DNA of 64,000 nt from Sphingomonas sp. Its GTDB lineage: Bacteria > Pseudomonadota > Alphaproteobacteria > Sphingomonadales > Sphingomonadaceae. A program made the position numbers and the translations under genes. The stretch lies in contig NZ_JAQZBC010000004.1 in assembly GCF_029239295.1 (NCBI RefSeq), positions 143,584-207,583 of the forward strand, read 5' to 3'. Shown piece by piece: positions 1-10,241 of the stretch. Position 1 is the first letter of the stretch, and each line of letters begins with the position of its first letter. The notes under the pieces are model-generated. The model was not told the DNA's origin, did not search any database, and saw only the letters and a program-made list of their open reading frames with translations.

Positions 1-347
1 GTGAGGCTCGTTAGCGGCGCAGGTACCGCTAGGGTTGGGCTCTTACTCGGTGGAAGCGAGTCATCTCCTCTAAGGGGCGGATGGGGGGCGCTCGTCAGTC
101 GAGACCTGACAAGGGTTGTGCTGCGCAGCATCACTTGCTGCGCTCGCCATCCGCAACGTTTCTGCCGCTCAGTATTTACGGGGGCAGCCTTGCTCTTGAG
201 AAAGGCTTGCAGCGTTTCCTTTGGAGCGAATTTGGGATGCTGCTGTGCGAACGTGCAGCATGACACCGATGTCATGCGCGGGCGGCCTTGTTGCAGCGCC
301 ATATTAGATGCTGTACCGCAGAACGGAGATCTTGGCGGGGCAGCGCG
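1..347. other. Non-coding region upstream of phaR
   Basis: No convincing gene is seen on either strand in this 347-base stretch. The open frame that begins at base 1 has the composition of a chance frame and runs into phaR. What stands out is many TGC and GCA triplets, including two inverted repeats listed separately. These suit a control region for phaR. Confidence 0.6.
119..261. promoter_or_regulatory. Candidate PhaR operator region (TGC-rich inverted repeats)
   Basis: Two inverted repeats are visible: the perfect palindrome TGCTGCGCAGCA at 119-130, and ATGCTGC at 237-243 facing GCAGCAT at 255-261 across 11 bases. PhaR proteins are known to bind TGC-rich DNA and to repress their own gene and phasin genes. 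Autoregulation here is therefore a reasonable inference, but no promoter elements were confirmed. Confidence 0.35.
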
Positions 348-890
348 ATGAAGAAGCAGCACAGCATAGACGGCACGATTATCATCAAGAAGTATGCGAA
401 CAGGCGGCTCTACAACACCGAAAGCTCTTCCTACATTACGCTCGAGCATCTCGCGGCGTTGACCCGAGAAGGACGCGAGTTCAAAGTCGTCGACGCCAAG
501 ACCGATGAAGATATCACCCACGGCATCCTGACCCAGATTATCATGGAGGAGGAGGGCCGCGGCGATCAGCCAATGCTGCCGGTCAATTTCCTGCGACAGC
601 TGATTTCCATGTACGGCGATTCAATGCAGGCGATGGTCCCGGGATATTTGGATGCCTCCATGGAGAGCTTTCGGCGGAACCAAGCTCAGTTCAAGTCTGC
701 TGTGGAGGGGGCGTTCGCCGGATCGCCGTTCGCAGAAATGGCCAAGCGCAACATGGCGATGTTTGAAGCGGCAACCAGTGCGTTCAAGCCGCCCGCAACA
801 GCCGCCCCGGCCGCCAGCAAGGACGATGAAATTGCCGCGTTGAAGGCGGAGTTATCGCGTCTCCAGGAGAAGGTGAACAAGCTGGGCTAA
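348..890 (+). CDS. phaR: Polyhydroxyalkanoate synthesis repressor PhaR
   Basis: This is a 180-residue DNA-binding regulator of polyhydroxyalkanoate storage. Proteins of this family repress phasin and PHA genes and let go of DNA when they bind the polymer. Residues 10-45 show the family hallmark KKYANRRLYNTESSSYITLE, the start of the N-terminal PHB accumulation regulator domain. A second domain follows at about 77-120 with the stretch FLRQLISMYGDSMQAMVPGY. The last 25 residues form a short heptad-type helix after an Ala/Pro-rich linker. The ATG at 348 is preferred because family homology starts almost at once. An open frame extends upstream to 288 but has no family character. The gene stands alone, and its 3' end faces a decayed minus-strand gene 40 bases away. 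Confidence 0.95.
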   Translation: MKKQHSIDGTIIIKKYANRRLYNTESSSYITLEHLAALTREGREFKVVDAKTDEDITHGILTQIIMEEEGRGDQPMLPVNFLRQLISMYGDSMQAMVPGYLDASMESFRRNQAQFKSAVEGAFAGSPFAEMAKRNMAMFEAATSAFKPPATAAPAASKDDEIAALKAELSRLQEKVNKLG

Positions 891-930
891 GGCCCGGCCG
901 CACCCGACCTCGCGACTGTTTCAGCGCGGA

Positions 931-1704
931 TCAGGAGGCAAGGCCGCTGCTGCTCCGTGCGTGATCGAGCATGAGCCGCACCCAGAGGAAGAGCGGAACG
1001 CCATCGTCGATGAACACGTACGCGCCCGGTTCTTCGGCGACGTCCGCGATCAATTGATACCGGTCCCGCAACTCTTCTAACGCGTTTTGCGGGTCAGTGA
1101 GTTCACGAGTAAGCTGTGCTTTTGGCAGCCGAAAACTGTTGGTGAGCGAGATCTGGGCGAGGCTTCCCAGTACGCGCTGCCGGCCGTCCCTAGCGGCTTC
1201 GTCCAGGCGGAGCCGGGTGACCGGGGCAATCCGCAGCTCGAGATGGTCGAGCACTTGTCCAAGCCCCTTTTCGACATCGCTGTGATCGACGTTGGCCGAT
1301 TGACGCTCAAGCGCCGCGAAGCCGGCATGTTGCGCAATAAGGCTTGCGAGATAGGGGAGGCCCAGCGCGGCCAAGCTGATCAACTGGAGCGCCTTGGGTG
1401 TGTAACTCATGCCGCTCGCCTGCTGCCCGGCTTCGATCAGTTCGGCGATCTCAGCCTGCGCCATGTTGGGTAGAAGCAGGCCGAGAATATTGCGCCTTAT
1501 CGAGGGCACATGCTCAATGATCTCGGTCAAATTCTGCGCCACGCCAGCGATGATCAATTGCACTCGGCTGCCGCGATCGGACAGGTTCTTGATGAGTTCA
1601 GCGATTGATCGGCGTAGATCCGCGTCTCCCGCGCGATCGAATTCGTCGATTACGATCAATAGCCTTGTTCCGGCCAGTCGGTCAAAGATGTCGCTGACGA
1701 GACG
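931..1704 (-). pseudogene. AAA ATPase, 5'-truncated remnant
   Basis: Only the C-terminal part of a P-loop ATPase remains. The surviving frame opens after a TGA at 1705-1707 and runs through a Walker B-like segment, LLIVIDEFDRAGD, then a sensor-1-like LIIAGVA and a helical lid domain. The Walker A loop and everything before it are missing, so the product could not bind ATP normally. The nearest usable start is a TTG at 1659, inside the Walker B strand, which is not a natural start. Upstream the sequence switches to a different gene, a beta-helix protein, in another frame. The original role is unknown; similar AAA proteins often sit near polysaccharide genes. Confidence 0.75.
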
Positions 1705-2069
1705 TCATGGACACGGTGGAAAACGAAGCCGTGCTGGACGGCCGAGCCCGCGCTTTGCAGCGTCAGCTGCGAGAGGGTAAGGTTGCTGCTGTCGCGCAGG
1801 GTGATGCCGGTCAGGATTGCAGGATCCGATGGATTGCGCGACACCAGCGTGACCGGGCGGGCGGGATTGATCCCGCGTATGTTGAACGGCGGAAAGATTC
1901 CGGGCGCGAGCTGGATACGCTCTCCGCCGCGCGCCCGGCGGATCGCGGCGATCAGTTGCGGTGTCGTTCGGACGAGCAAATCGCGGGATGTCGGCGCGGG
2001 CACGGCGGAGGAGCAAGCCAGGAAGGTCGCGGCTAGGCCGACGACGGAAGGGATGATGTGTCCGGGCAT
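1656..2069 (-). pseudogene. Right-handed beta-helix protein, 3'-truncated remnant
   Basis: The frame gives 137 residues with an N-terminal hydrophobic export-like segment (residues 1-20). After it comes the start of a secreted parallel beta-helix protein of the polysaccharide-lyase or surface type: LVRTTPQLIAAIRRARGGER, then short strands that look like successive helix rungs. Full proteins of this class usually have 400 or more residues. Here the similarity stops near residue 122, about base 1700. The last 15 codons read out of frame into the neighbouring AAA gene. It is a broken gene with its 3' part deleted. Confidence 0.65.
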
Positions 2070-2224
2070 GACGGCGTGATCCTGCCCCCTCCCTTGGGGC
2101 TGCGCCTATGTATCCCCGCTAGTCGGCCGCGGGCAGGAATTGGTGCAGAAACGGATCAACCTCGCACCACGGCGGATCGGATGCCCGGTATCTGACGACG
2201 CAGGCTGAAAGCGGGAGGGGCAGA

Positions 2225-3068
2225 TTGATCGGGGCACTGCGGAATGGGATGCTGAGCCCGCTCTACGGCCGTCGGCGGACGCACCGCTGGTACCTACGCC
2301 TCATCAACCGATGGGACGGGGGCGAACTGCGATCACGACATCTGCGTGCCATGCTCCTGCGGCGGCATGGCGTGTCCGTCGGCGACTATTCCTACGGACC
2401 CATCCTGCGGCCGGGGCTGCTGCCGGGCGGCAGCATCGTCGGGCGATGGTGTTCGGTGGGGCAGGGCCTGATCGCGACGGCGGGACCATCCGATCGCGCG
2501 GATGACCCAGCATCCGTTCTTCTACAACGCCAAGCTGGGGCATGTCGCGCACGACACGATCGGCGCCGAGGAGGAGAACCCGCTGCGGATCGGAAACGAC
2601 GTGTGGATCGGCGATCGGGTGACGATCGTGGGTGGCTGCCGATCGGTGGGTGATGGCGCGGTGATCGCGGCGGGCGCGGTGGTCACGCGCGATGTGGCGC
2701 CCTTTTCCATCGTGGGCGGTGTGCCGGCGCGGGTGATCGGCCAGCGATTTTCGCCGGAGGTCGCTGCGACGATCGCGCGATCGCGATGGTGGGCGTTCGA
2801 TCTGGATGTGGTGGCCGGCTGGGGCGATGCGCTGATGCAGCCGATGACCCTGGAGGCGGCGGCCGCGCTGCTGTTGCGGTGCGAGCAGGCCCGAGGAAAG
2901 GCCGCTACGCCCCGGCAGGAGCGTAGCGGCGGTAGTGCGATTACCGGGTCTGCATCCGCAGGCCGATGCGGAACTGACGACCTAGCAGGTCCGAATAGGT
3001 GCTGTTCGCAGCCAGGCCCGTTTCCGGAAGCAGCAGCGGCCAACGATCGAACAGGTTGGTCACGTTGA
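2225..3068 (+). pseudogene. Hexapeptide-repeat acyltransferase, frameshifted
   Basis: Two frames together make one left-handed beta-helix (hexapeptide) acyltransferase of the CatB/LpxA-like kind, which O-acetylate sugars or antibiotics. The first frame, from a TTG at 2225 after GGGAGGGG, gives the N-terminal half with [16 protein letters not shown]. Near 2474 the coding sense moves to another frame, which carries [20 protein letters not shown] and then hexapeptide rungs such as [16 protein letters not shown] and [16 protein letters not shown]. Continuity of the family pattern places one extra base or two missing bases at 2474. The downstream frame has no stop of its own until 3068, 128 bases inside the convergent TonB receptor gene, so its original end may also be lost. 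Either a real pseudogene or a sequencing error. Confidence 0.7.
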
Positions 3069-5970
3069 CGAAGAACTGAGCGTCGGCATCGCCGAAGCGG
3101 ACCTTCTGCGTCACGTTGAGATCCGCGTAGAACACGCCCGAGACGCGGTTCACGTCATAGGTGGGCCGCTGCGGCGTCGAGATCGGGCACCCGCTGGTGC
3201 ATTCGATGCCGGTCGCGACATATTTGCCCGAGCTGACGCCGCGGCCAGTGGCCGTGATGGCGAAGTTCGGCGTGTCGTAGGTGGCGGTGAAACGGTAGAT
3301 CCAGTCCGGAGTGGTCGACTGGCCGCCGTTCACGCCGACCGAATTGGCGATCACCGCCTGTGGCACGCCGCTGTCGAGGATGTTGTCGATGTAGCGCGTG
3401 GCGACACCGCGCAGCGTCAGGTTCCCCTCGGTATCGCCGAACAGGCGATCGAGCGGGAGGCGGTACGATGCGTCGATATCGACGCCGCGCACGACCTGGC
3501 TCGCCGCGTTGAACGGCTGGGTGCGGATGAGGAGGTACGGCTGCCCCGGCACCGAGCGAGCGGGATCCTCGGAGATCGCCCCGCAGAGCCGCTCGTTGCC
3601 GGCGTTGCACAGGTTCAGGATGTCCTGCGCGCTGAACGTGGTGATGCCGTCCTTGATGTCGATATCGAAGTAATCGACCGACAGCGCGAAGCCGGGGATG
3701 AAGCGCGGCGTCAGCACGACACCGGCGTTCCACGAATTCGACTTTTCCACGCCGAGACGCGGGTTGCCCGTGACGAGGCCGGAATAGCCGAAGCTGGCCG
3801 GGCCATTGGCACCATCGGCGGTGTAGGCCGGGTTGCGCACCGAATCGCTGTTGGCGGAACCGCCCTGATACAGTTCGTTCAAATTAGGTGCGCGAATGTC
3901 ACGCGAGCGGGTGACGCGAACACGGAAGTCGTCGATCGGCTGCCAGGTGGCGCCGGCCTTCCACGTGGTGACATAGCCAGCCGTGGAATAGTCGGTCGCG
4001 CGGACTGCGCCGTTGAACTCGAGACCGGCGCCCAGCGGGACCACGGTTTCGAGGTAGACTTCCTTCACATTGTAGCTGCCGTTGGTGGGCAGGTAGTTGC
4101 CGACCGACCAGGCGTTCGACGTGGTCGGCAGGCCGGCAGCGTTGGTCGTGGCGATCGGCTGGAACTCGGTCGGCACGAAGCCGCGGATCTTTTCCTCGCG
4201 ATATTCGGCACCGACCGCGACGCTGACGTCGCCCGCCCAGGTGCGGAACGGCGCGACTGACACGTTGAAGCCGGCGTTATACTGTTCGACCACTTCGTCG
4301 CGGTACGGATCGCCCAACACGTAGTTGAAGGCGGCCGGATTGGCGACGCCAAGACCCAGCCGGTTGAGCGGGACGCAGTTCGGATCATTGTTGTTCGGAT
4401 TGGTGTCGACGTTGATCGCGCACTGGATCGAGCCGGCCGCGAAGCCGCTGCCGGCCGGGGCGAACACCGCGTTGGTGGCGTTGGCCATCCGGCTGATGTT
4501 CATGATGTTGCGCAGCTGCTCCCGCAGATCGGCGCGGCCGTACTGACCGAAGATGTTCCAGGTGGCGTTGTTGCCGAACATCTCGGTGCTGCCCTCTGCA
4601 CCGATGGCGTAACGCTGCACCTCGCGCTTGTTGTTGATCGCGCGGAACGGCAGGTCCGCGGCGCTCGTGGCGAGGGTGACGCCGGTGATGCCGGTCAGCG
4701 CCGCCGGGCCGAGCGTGTTGTAGAGGAACGCGTTGCAGCTGGCCGCAACCGGCACGGTGGTGCAGCCGGTCGCGTTGAGCGCGATGCCGGTCTGCAGGTT
4801 CGGGCCGGCGTTGAAGAAGATCTCCTGCCAGTTGTACGACCCTTCGGCGAACACTTCGATATCGTCGGCGATCTCGTAGCTGGCGCGCGCGAAGAGGCCG
4901 CGGCGATCATCCTCGGGGCTGAGGCCGATACGGCGGCCGGTATCGTTGACGCGCCAGTCGCCGCCCTGCGTCAGGGTCGGCGGGGCGGTGCCGGTCGGCG
5001 ACGGGAAGGTGAGGGGGCCATATTGATATTGGCCGACAGCACCGTTGAAGCCGAAATAGGTGCCGCGCAGGCTGTTCGCGCGGGCACCGGTGGAGCCGGT
5101 GATGAGACCGCCGGGCGTGGAGTTTGCCGCGCCGACCTGGCGACGGATCAGGAACTGCGGCTCGCTGCTGTTGGCGGACCAGTTCGGATTCTGGATGCGG
5201 ACGTAACCGGTGGCGTTCCAGTCGCGATCAACGCGGAAGATGCCGTCCTGATGCGCGAGTTCTGCGTTCAGCAGCAGGTGGCCACGACCTTCGCTGCCCC
5301 AGGCGAGGCCGCCGGTGACGCTGAACGAATAGTTGCCGCCGTCACCCTTCTCGGTGATGCCGCTGTCGATCGCGACCTTGAGGCCGGTGTACTTCTTGTC
5401 GAGGACGAAGTTCACCACGCCGGCGACCGCGTCCGAGCCATAAGCGGAGGAAGCACCGCCAGTGACGACCTCAACGCTCTTGATCAGCGCCTGCGGGATC
5501 GTGTTGACGTCGACCAGGCCTGTGACGGTCGAGGCGACCGAGCGGCGGCCGTCGAGCAGCACCAGCGTGCGCGTTTCACCCAGGTTGCGCAGGTTCAGCG
5601 CGTTGATGCCGGCCTGTCCGCTGGAAAGGTTGAGGCGCGAGTTGGCCGGACGGGTGGAGCCCGCGAGCGCCGGCAGCTGATTGACGAAATCCGCGACGTT
5701 GTTCGACGGCGAGGAGCTCTGGATTTCCTGCTGCGTCAGAACGGTCAGCGGCGTGGGCGCCTGGAAGCCGTCGCGCACGATGCGCGTGCCGGTGACGACC
5801 ACGTCCGGGCCGTTGCCATCGGTGCCGGTATCCGGTGCCGGATCACCGATCTGCGCCGTGGCGGTGCTGGACGGCTGGGTCTGTGCCGCAGCCGGCATCG
5901 CCAGACCGGATGCGAGCGCAAGAAGCGCCGTCCCGCCGAGCATTGTTCTGGACAAGATAATATCACGCAC
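2941..5970 (-). CDS. TonB-dependent outer-membrane receptor
   Basis: This is a 1009-residue outer-membrane receptor that would bring a large or scarce substrate into the periplasm using TonB energy. It has a signal peptide ending near residue 29 ([12 protein letters not shown]). A TonB-box-like DVVVTGTRI follows, then a plug domain with the segments [18 protein letters not shown] and [20 protein letters not shown]. The rest is a long 22-strand barrel ending IGLRMQTR. The large size and plug type match the receptors sphingomonads carry in great numbers for peptides and glycans. It diverges from an acylase that heads a cell-wall and D-amino-acid gene set, so muropeptides or acylated amino acids are possible ligands. 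The ligand is an inference. Confidence 0.93.
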   Translation of the reverse strand: MRDIILSRTMLGGTALLALASGLAMPAAAQTQPSSTATAQIGDPAPDTGTDGNGPDVVVTGTRIVRDGFQAPTPLTVLTQQEIQSSSPSNNVADFVNQLPALAGSTRPANSRLNLSSGQAGINALNLRNLGETRTLVLLDGRRSVASTVTGLVDVNTIPQALIKSVEVVTGGASSAYGSDAVAGVVNFVLDKKYTGLKVAIDSGITEKGDGGNYSFSVTGGLAWGSEGRGHLLLNAELAHQDGIFRVDRDWNATGYVRIQNPNWSANSSEPQFLIRRQVGAANSTPGGLITGSTGARANSLRGTYFGFNGAVGQYQYGPLTFPSPTGTAPPTLTQGGDWRVNDTGRRIGLSPEDDRRGLFARASYEIADDIEVFAEGSYNWQEIFFNAGPNLQTGIALNATGCTTVPVAASCNAFLYNTLGPAALTGITGVTLATSAADLPFRAINNKREVQRYAIGAEGSTEMFGNNATWNIFGQYGRADLREQLRNIMNISRMANATNAVFAPAGSGFAAGSIQCAINVDTNPNNNDPNCVPLNRLGLGVANPAAFNYVLGDPYRDEVVEQYNAGFNVSVAPFRTWAGDVSVAVGAEYREEKIRGFVPTEFQPIATTNAAGLPTTSNAWSVGNYLPTNGSYNVKEVYLETVVPLGAGLEFNGAVRATDYSTAGYVTTWKAGATWQPIDDFRVRVTRSRDIRAPNLNELYQGGSANSDSVRNPAYTADGANGPASFGYSGLVTGNPRLGVEKSNSWNAGVVLTPRFIPGFALSVDYFDIDIKDGITTFSAQDILNLCNAGNERLCGAISEDPARSVPGQPYLLIRTQPFNAASQVVRGVDIDASYRLPLDRLFGDTEGNLTLRGVATRYIDNILDSGVPQAVIANSVGVNGGQSTTPDWIYRFTATYDTPNFAITATGRGVSSGKYVATGIECTSGCPISTPQRPTYDVNRVSGVFYADLNVTQKVRFGDADAQFFVNVTNLFDRWPLLLPETGLAANSTYSDLLGRQFRIGLRMQTR

Positions 5971-6242
5971 GTGCCGTCCCCCGAAAGCTTAGTAACCTGT
6001 GCCTACCTGCATGCGTCATGCTGTTGTCGCAGATCGCCGATAGGTTGGAAGGTGCCGGTACGAGCAGAAAGCCGTCAAGTGAAGATCGGCCTACCTGTGT
6101 TTGTCGATCCATAGATCGGGCATATGGGTCGCCCCCGACCGGGTCTGCATAACCGCTCGCTATGAGACGCGACCTGCTTGTCATGGACGGCCCGCCGCCG
6201 AGGGGGTTAGCCTGTGGCGGGACCCACGACGAAAGGATAGCA
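5971..6242. promoter_or_regulatory. Divergent intergenic region, TonB receptor / acylase
   Basis: This 272-base gap separates two divergent genes and should hold both promoters. A nine-base direct repeat, GCCTACCTG, occurs at 6001-6009 and 6089-6097. A clear ribosome-binding site, GAAAGGA, lies at 6230-6236 ahead of the acylase ATG. Nothing else can be assigned. Confidence 0.35.
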
Positions 6243-8576
6243 ATGCTCGACCGGCGCCTATTTCTGCTTGGTTCGGCGGCGACCGTGCTGGTGTCTGCCG
6301 CCTGCCACGGCCAGTCGGTACCGGCGACAGCACCGACCCGCGTGGCGGGGCTTTCGGCACCGATCGAGATCATCGACGATCGCTGGGGCGTGCCGCATAT
6401 CCGCGCGCAGACTAAGGCGGATGCGTTTTTCGGACAGGGCTATGTCGTGGCGCGCGACCGACTGTTCCAGATCGACCTGGCGCATCGCCGCGAACTGGGC
6501 CGGATGGCGGAAGCGTTCGGGCCGGATTTTGCCAAGCATGATGCCGTCGCCCGACTGTTCCATTATCGCGGCGACCTGGACGCCGAGCTGGCGCGCGTAC
6601 CCAAGGAAGTTCGCGACTGCGTGGCCGGATATGTCGCAGGCATCAATGCGCGGATCGCCGAGGTCGAGAAGGACCCGAGCCTATTGCCGCCGGAATATCG
6701 CATCCTGGGGGTGACGCCGCTGCGCTGGGACATCCGCGATCTGGTGCGCGCGCGGGGCAGCTCAATCGGCAATGCCGACGACGAGATCCGCCGTGCGAAA
6801 CTGGCCGCGCTCGGCATGCTGGAGCTGGACGCGGTGATCGCGCCGCTGCGGCCGACGTGGAAGCTGGCCGTGCCGGAGGGGCTGGACCCGTCAAAGGTGA
6901 GTGATGCGGATCTGGGCGTGCTTCAGCTGGGACGGCTGCCGTTCGGACCCGACACGCCGACGCGTGAGCCAGAAGAGGATCTGGACCGCGCGCAGGCGGG
7001 GTCGAACGCCTGGACCGTCGCTGGCAGCCGCACCAGCACTGGCCGCCCCATTCTGGCCAATGATCCGCATCTGGGGATCGGCGGGTTCGGGCCGCGGCAT
7101 GTGGCGCATCTGACCGCGCCGGGTCTCGACGTGATTGGCGGTGGCGCGCCTGGACTGCCCGGCATCATGCAGGGGCATACCGACCGTTTCGCCTTTGGCC
7201 GGACCAATTTCCATATCGACCAGCAGGATCTGTTCGTCCTGGAGCTGGATCCCAACGATCCCGAGCGGTACCGCCACGACGGCGGCTGGAAGCGGTTCGA
7301 GCGGGTGGAGGAGACGATCCCGGTCAAGGACGGTCCGCCGCAGAAGGTGGTCCTGCGCTACGCGGTACAGGGCCCGGTGATCATGCACGATCCGGCGGCG
7401 CGCCGGGCGACGGTGCTCGGGTCGATCGGGATGCAGCCCGGCGGGTTCGGATCGTTCGCGATGGTGGCGATCAACCTGTCGCGCGACTGGAACAGCCTGA
7501 AGGAAGCGTTCAAGCTGCACCCGTCGCCCACCAACCTGCATTATGCCGACGTTGACGGGAACCACGGCTGGCAAGTGATCGGCTTCGTTCCGCAGCGCAA
7601 GAAGGGCGACGGGCTGATGCCGGTGCCGGGCGACGGGCGCTACGACTGGAACAGCTATCGCGATTTCCGCGTGCTGCCGAGCGAGTTCAACCCGTCCAAG
7701 GGCTGGTTCGCATCTGCCAACCAGAACAACCTGCCGGCGAATTGGCCGCGCGATCGCATTCCGGCGTTCTCGTTCCGCGACCCTTATCGTTACGAGCGCG
7801 TCGCCGAGGTGCTGGCATCGCAGCCGCGCCATTCGGTGGCGGACAGCGTGGCATTGCAGTTCGACACGCTGTCGACGCCGGCCAAGCAGTTCCTGGCGTT
7901 GCTACCCAAGCAGCCGTCCGCGGGTGCGGCCCCGGCGGTGAAGATGCTGTCGGGGTGGGACGCGAAGCTGGACAAGGATAGCGGCGCGGCGGCGCTGTAC
8001 GAGATCGTGTGGCGTGACCTGGGCAAGCGGATGCTGGCGGCCATCGTGCCGGAGCAGGCGAAGGAGCTGGTGGACGAGATCGCACCATCCGAGCTGCTGC
8101 GCCGTGCGGCAAGCCGGCCGGCGATGGTGGACGAGGCGCTGGCGAGCGGCTGGGCCGAGGCGCAGCGACTGATGGGCAGCGATCCATCAGCCTGGCGCTG
8201 GGGCACGTTGCACCAGGTGCGGATCGCGCATCCGCTGTCGAGCATCCCGGCCATCGCCGCGGCGTTCCCCCCGATTGAGGGCGAGGGATCGGGCGGCGAC
8301 AGCTATACCGTCATGGCGCGTTGGCTGGGCAATGGCCCGGGCTGGCGCACCGGCGGCGGGGCGAGCTACCTGCATGTGATCGACGTGGGCGACTGGGACA
8401 AATCGGTGATGCTGAACCTGCCGGGGCAGTCGAACGACCCGCGCTCGCCGCATTACCGCGATCAATATGCGCCGTGGATCAAGGGCGAAATGCAGCCGAT
8501 GCCGTTCAGCCGCGCCGCGGTGGACGCGGTGGCGGTCAGCCGTTCGACGCTGACGCCGCAGGGGAAGGGCAAGTGA
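6243..8576 (+). CDS. Penicillin acylase family N-acyl hydrolase
   Basis: This is a 777-residue N-terminal-nucleophile amidase of the penicillin G acylase/AHL acylase family, which cut amide bonds of acylated amines. Proteins of this family are made as one chain and cut themselves just before the catalytic serine. Here that is Ser254 in QAGSNAWTVAGS, so an alpha chain of about 230 residues and a beta chain of about 520 are expected. The start has a twin-arginine-like motif, DRRLFLLG, followed by a hydrophobic run ending AAC, so it is exported and possibly a lipoprotein. The ATG at 6243 has a good ribosome-binding site; an upstream in-frame ATG lacks one. It overlaps the next gene by one base (TGATG). 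The substrate is unknown; the context suggests N-acylated amino acids or cell-wall fragments. Confidence 0.88.
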   Translation: MLDRRLFLLGSAATVLVSAACHGQSVPATAPTRVAGLSAPIEIIDDRWGVPHIRAQTKADAFFGQGYVVARDRLFQIDLAHRRELGRMAEAFGPDFAKHDAVARLFHYRGDLDAELARVPKEVRDCVAGYVAGINARIAEVEKDPSLLPPEYRILGVTPLRWDIRDLVRARGSSIGNADDEIRRAKLAALGMLELDAVIAPLRPTWKLAVPEGLDPSKVSDADLGVLQLGRLPFGPDTPTREPEEDLDRAQAGSNAWTVAGSRTSTGRPILANDPHLGIGGFGPRHVAHLTAPGLDVIGGGAPGLPGIMQGHTDRFAFGRTNFHIDQQDLFVLELDPNDPERYRHDGGWKRFERVEETIPVKDGPPQKVVLRYAVQGPVIMHDPAARRATVLGSIGMQPGGFGSFAMVAINLSRDWNSLKEAFKLHPSPTNLHYADVDGNHGWQVIGFVPQRKKGDGLMPVPGDGRYDWNSYRDFRVLPSEFNPSKGWFASANQNNLPANWPRDRIPAFSFRDPYRYERVAEVLASQPRHSVADSVALQFDTLSTPAKQFLALLPKQPSAGAAPAVKMLSGWDAKLDKDSGAAALYEIVWRDLGKRMLAAIVPEQAKELVDEIAPSELLRRAASRPAMVDEALASGWAEAQRLMGSDPSAWRWGTLHQVRIAHPLSSIPAIAAAFPPIEGEGSGGDSYTVMARWLGNGPGWRTGGGASYLHVIDVGDWDKSVMLNLPGQSNDPRSPHYRDQYAPWIKGEMQPMPFSRAAVDAVAVSRSTLTPQGKGK

Positions 8577-10171
8577 TGCGTGGAATGTTGCGCGCCGGCG
8601 TGGCGCTCGGATCGCTGTTGGTGCTTGGCGCGGCCGCCGCGCCGAAGGTGGATGTCGTGATCCGCGGTGGCACGATCTACACCGGTGCGGAGACCCCACC
8701 GATCACCGGCGACGTCGAGATCGCCGGCGACCGCATCGTCTATGTCGGGCCAAGCCGCGGCACGCGGGCCGGGCAGATCGTGGAGGCCAAGGGGCAGATC
8801 GTGGCGCCGGGCTTCATCGACGCGCATACCCATCCCGACAGCTACATCCGATCGGACGATCCGAAGGTGCGGCTCAACCTGCCGTGGCTGGCGCAGGGCG
8901 TCTCGACGATCGTGATCGGCGTCGACGGCTATGGCACGCCCGATGTGGGTGATGACGCGCGCAAGCTGGAGGCGAGCGGCGTCGGGACCAATGTGGTGCC
9001 GTTCGTTGGCTTTGGCGGGATCCGGCAGCGCGTGCTGGGCAAGGCCGACCGTGCGCCGACGCCGGCCGAACTGGCAGAGGAAAAGCGGCTGGCCGCCAAG
9101 GCGATGTGCGAGGGCGCTTATGGCCTGTCGGCCGGCCTGTTCTATCCGCCGCAGAGCTTTGCCAAGACCGATGAAGTGGCAGCGGTGGCCGCCGAGGTGG
9201 GCAAGCGCGGGGGCATGTATGACAGCCATCAGCGCGATGAATCCAACTATAACATCGGTTTGATCGCCTCCACCAAGGAAGCGATCGAGATCGGCCGCCG
9301 CGCCGGCACGCCGGTGCATTTCGCGCATCTGAAGGCGCTGGGCGTCGACCTGCATGGCAAGGCGCCCGAACTGATCCGCACGATCGAGGAAGCGCGCGCG
9401 GCAGGGCAGGATGTGACCGCCGATCAATATCCCTGGCTCGCCAGCGGTTCGAGCGTTGACGCCTCCCTGGTGCCCGCGTGGGCGGTCGATGGCGGCTATC
9501 AGGCGATGATCAAGCGGTTCGACACGCCCGCGACGATGGCGAAGATCAAGGCGGAAATGCGCGAGAACATGCGCCGTCGGGGCGGAGCGGAATCGCTGCT
9601 GCTGATCTCCCAGGGGCAGCCGTGGACCGGCAAGACGCTGGCGCAGATGGCGGCGACATGGAAGATCGATCCGATCGACGCCGCGGTCCGCATCCTGCGC
9701 GTGGCCAATGCCAAGGGGACCGATCCGGCAGGCGCCGGCGTTGCCAGCTTCAACATGGCCGAGCGCGACGTCGACCTGATCATGAAGCAGCCCTGGGTGG
9801 TGACATCGTCGGACGGGTCGAACGGTCATCCGCGGCAATATGCGACCTTCCCGAAGCTGTATCAGGATTATGTCGTGAAGCGGCCGGTGATCACGATCGG
9901 CCAGTTCATCCGGCGATCGACCGGCGCGACCGCCGACATGTATCGCATCAAGGATCGCGGGTATCTGAAACCCGGCGCGTTCGCCGACGTCGTGGTGTTC
10001 GATCCCGTCGGTTATACGCCGCGCGCCGATTACATCCGGCCGCGCGAGCCGAGTGCCGGCGTCAGCGCGCTGTTCGTGAACGGCAAGCTGGCGCTGAAGA
10101 ACGGCGCGACCACCGGTGCGGCTGCGGGTCGGGCGCTGCTACGTCCGCGGCCGGCACATTGCGGGCAATAG
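8576..10171 (+). CDS. N-acyl-D-amino-acid deacylase family amidohydrolase
   Basis: This is a 531-residue metal-dependent amidohydrolase of the D-aminoacylase/N-acyl-D-glutamate deacylase group, which free D-amino acids from N-acyl forms. The family pattern is clear: VAPGFIDAHTHPD with the first two metal histidines, SHQRDE and HFAHLKALG with further histidines, and a late SDGSNGHP bearing the catalytic aspartate. The first 22 residues form a signal peptide ending in a run of alanines, so the enzyme is probably periplasmic. It starts inside the stop of the acylase gene, showing translational coupling. Downstream lie dgcN, dgcA and an amino-acid symporter. A role in D-glutamate or related D-amino-acid supply fits well, but the exact substrate cannot be read from sequence. 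Confidence 0.85.
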   Translation: MRGMLRAGVALGSLLVLGAAAAPKVDVVIRGGTIYTGAETPPITGDVEIAGDRIVYVGPSRGTRAGQIVEAKGQIVAPGFIDAHTHPDSYIRSDDPKVRLNLPWLAQGVSTIVIGVDGYGTPDVGDDARKLEASGVGTNVVPFVGFGGIRQRVLGKADRAPTPAELAEEKRLAAKAMCEGAYGLSAGLFYPPQSFAKTDEVAAVAAEVGKRGGMYDSHQRDESNYNIGLIASTKEAIEIGRRAGTPVHFAHLKALGVDLHGKAPELIRTIEEARAAGQDVTADQYPWLASGSSVDASLVPAWAVDGGYQAMIKRFDTPATMAKIKAEMRENMRRRGGAESLLLISQGQPWTGKTLAQMAATWKIDPIDAAVRILRVANAKGTDPAGAGVASFNMAERDVDLIMKQPWVVTSSDGSNGHPRQYATFPKLYQDYVVKRPVITIGQFIRRSTGATADMYRIKDRGYLKPGAFADVVVFDPVGYTPRADYIRPREPSAGVSALFVNGKLALKNGATTGAAAGRALLRPRPAHCGQ

Positions 10172-10241
10172 CCTTGCGTTATAGGCAAAGCCGCGAGCAC
10201 GATTGGCGGGCTCCTACAGGCGGCATCTATCGTCCAGCGCT

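Noticed and set aside
1..351. Open frame of 116 codons from the window start
   Set aside because: No homology or coding character; it overlaps the phaR start, and the region looks regulatory.
5023..6114. 363-codon open frame on the plus strand
   Set aside because: Antisense to the first TonB receptor; no signal or domain, and biased shadow composition.
8462..9838. 458-codon open frame on the minus strand
   Set aside because: Shadow of the amidohydrolase gene, which has all family motifs on the plus strand.
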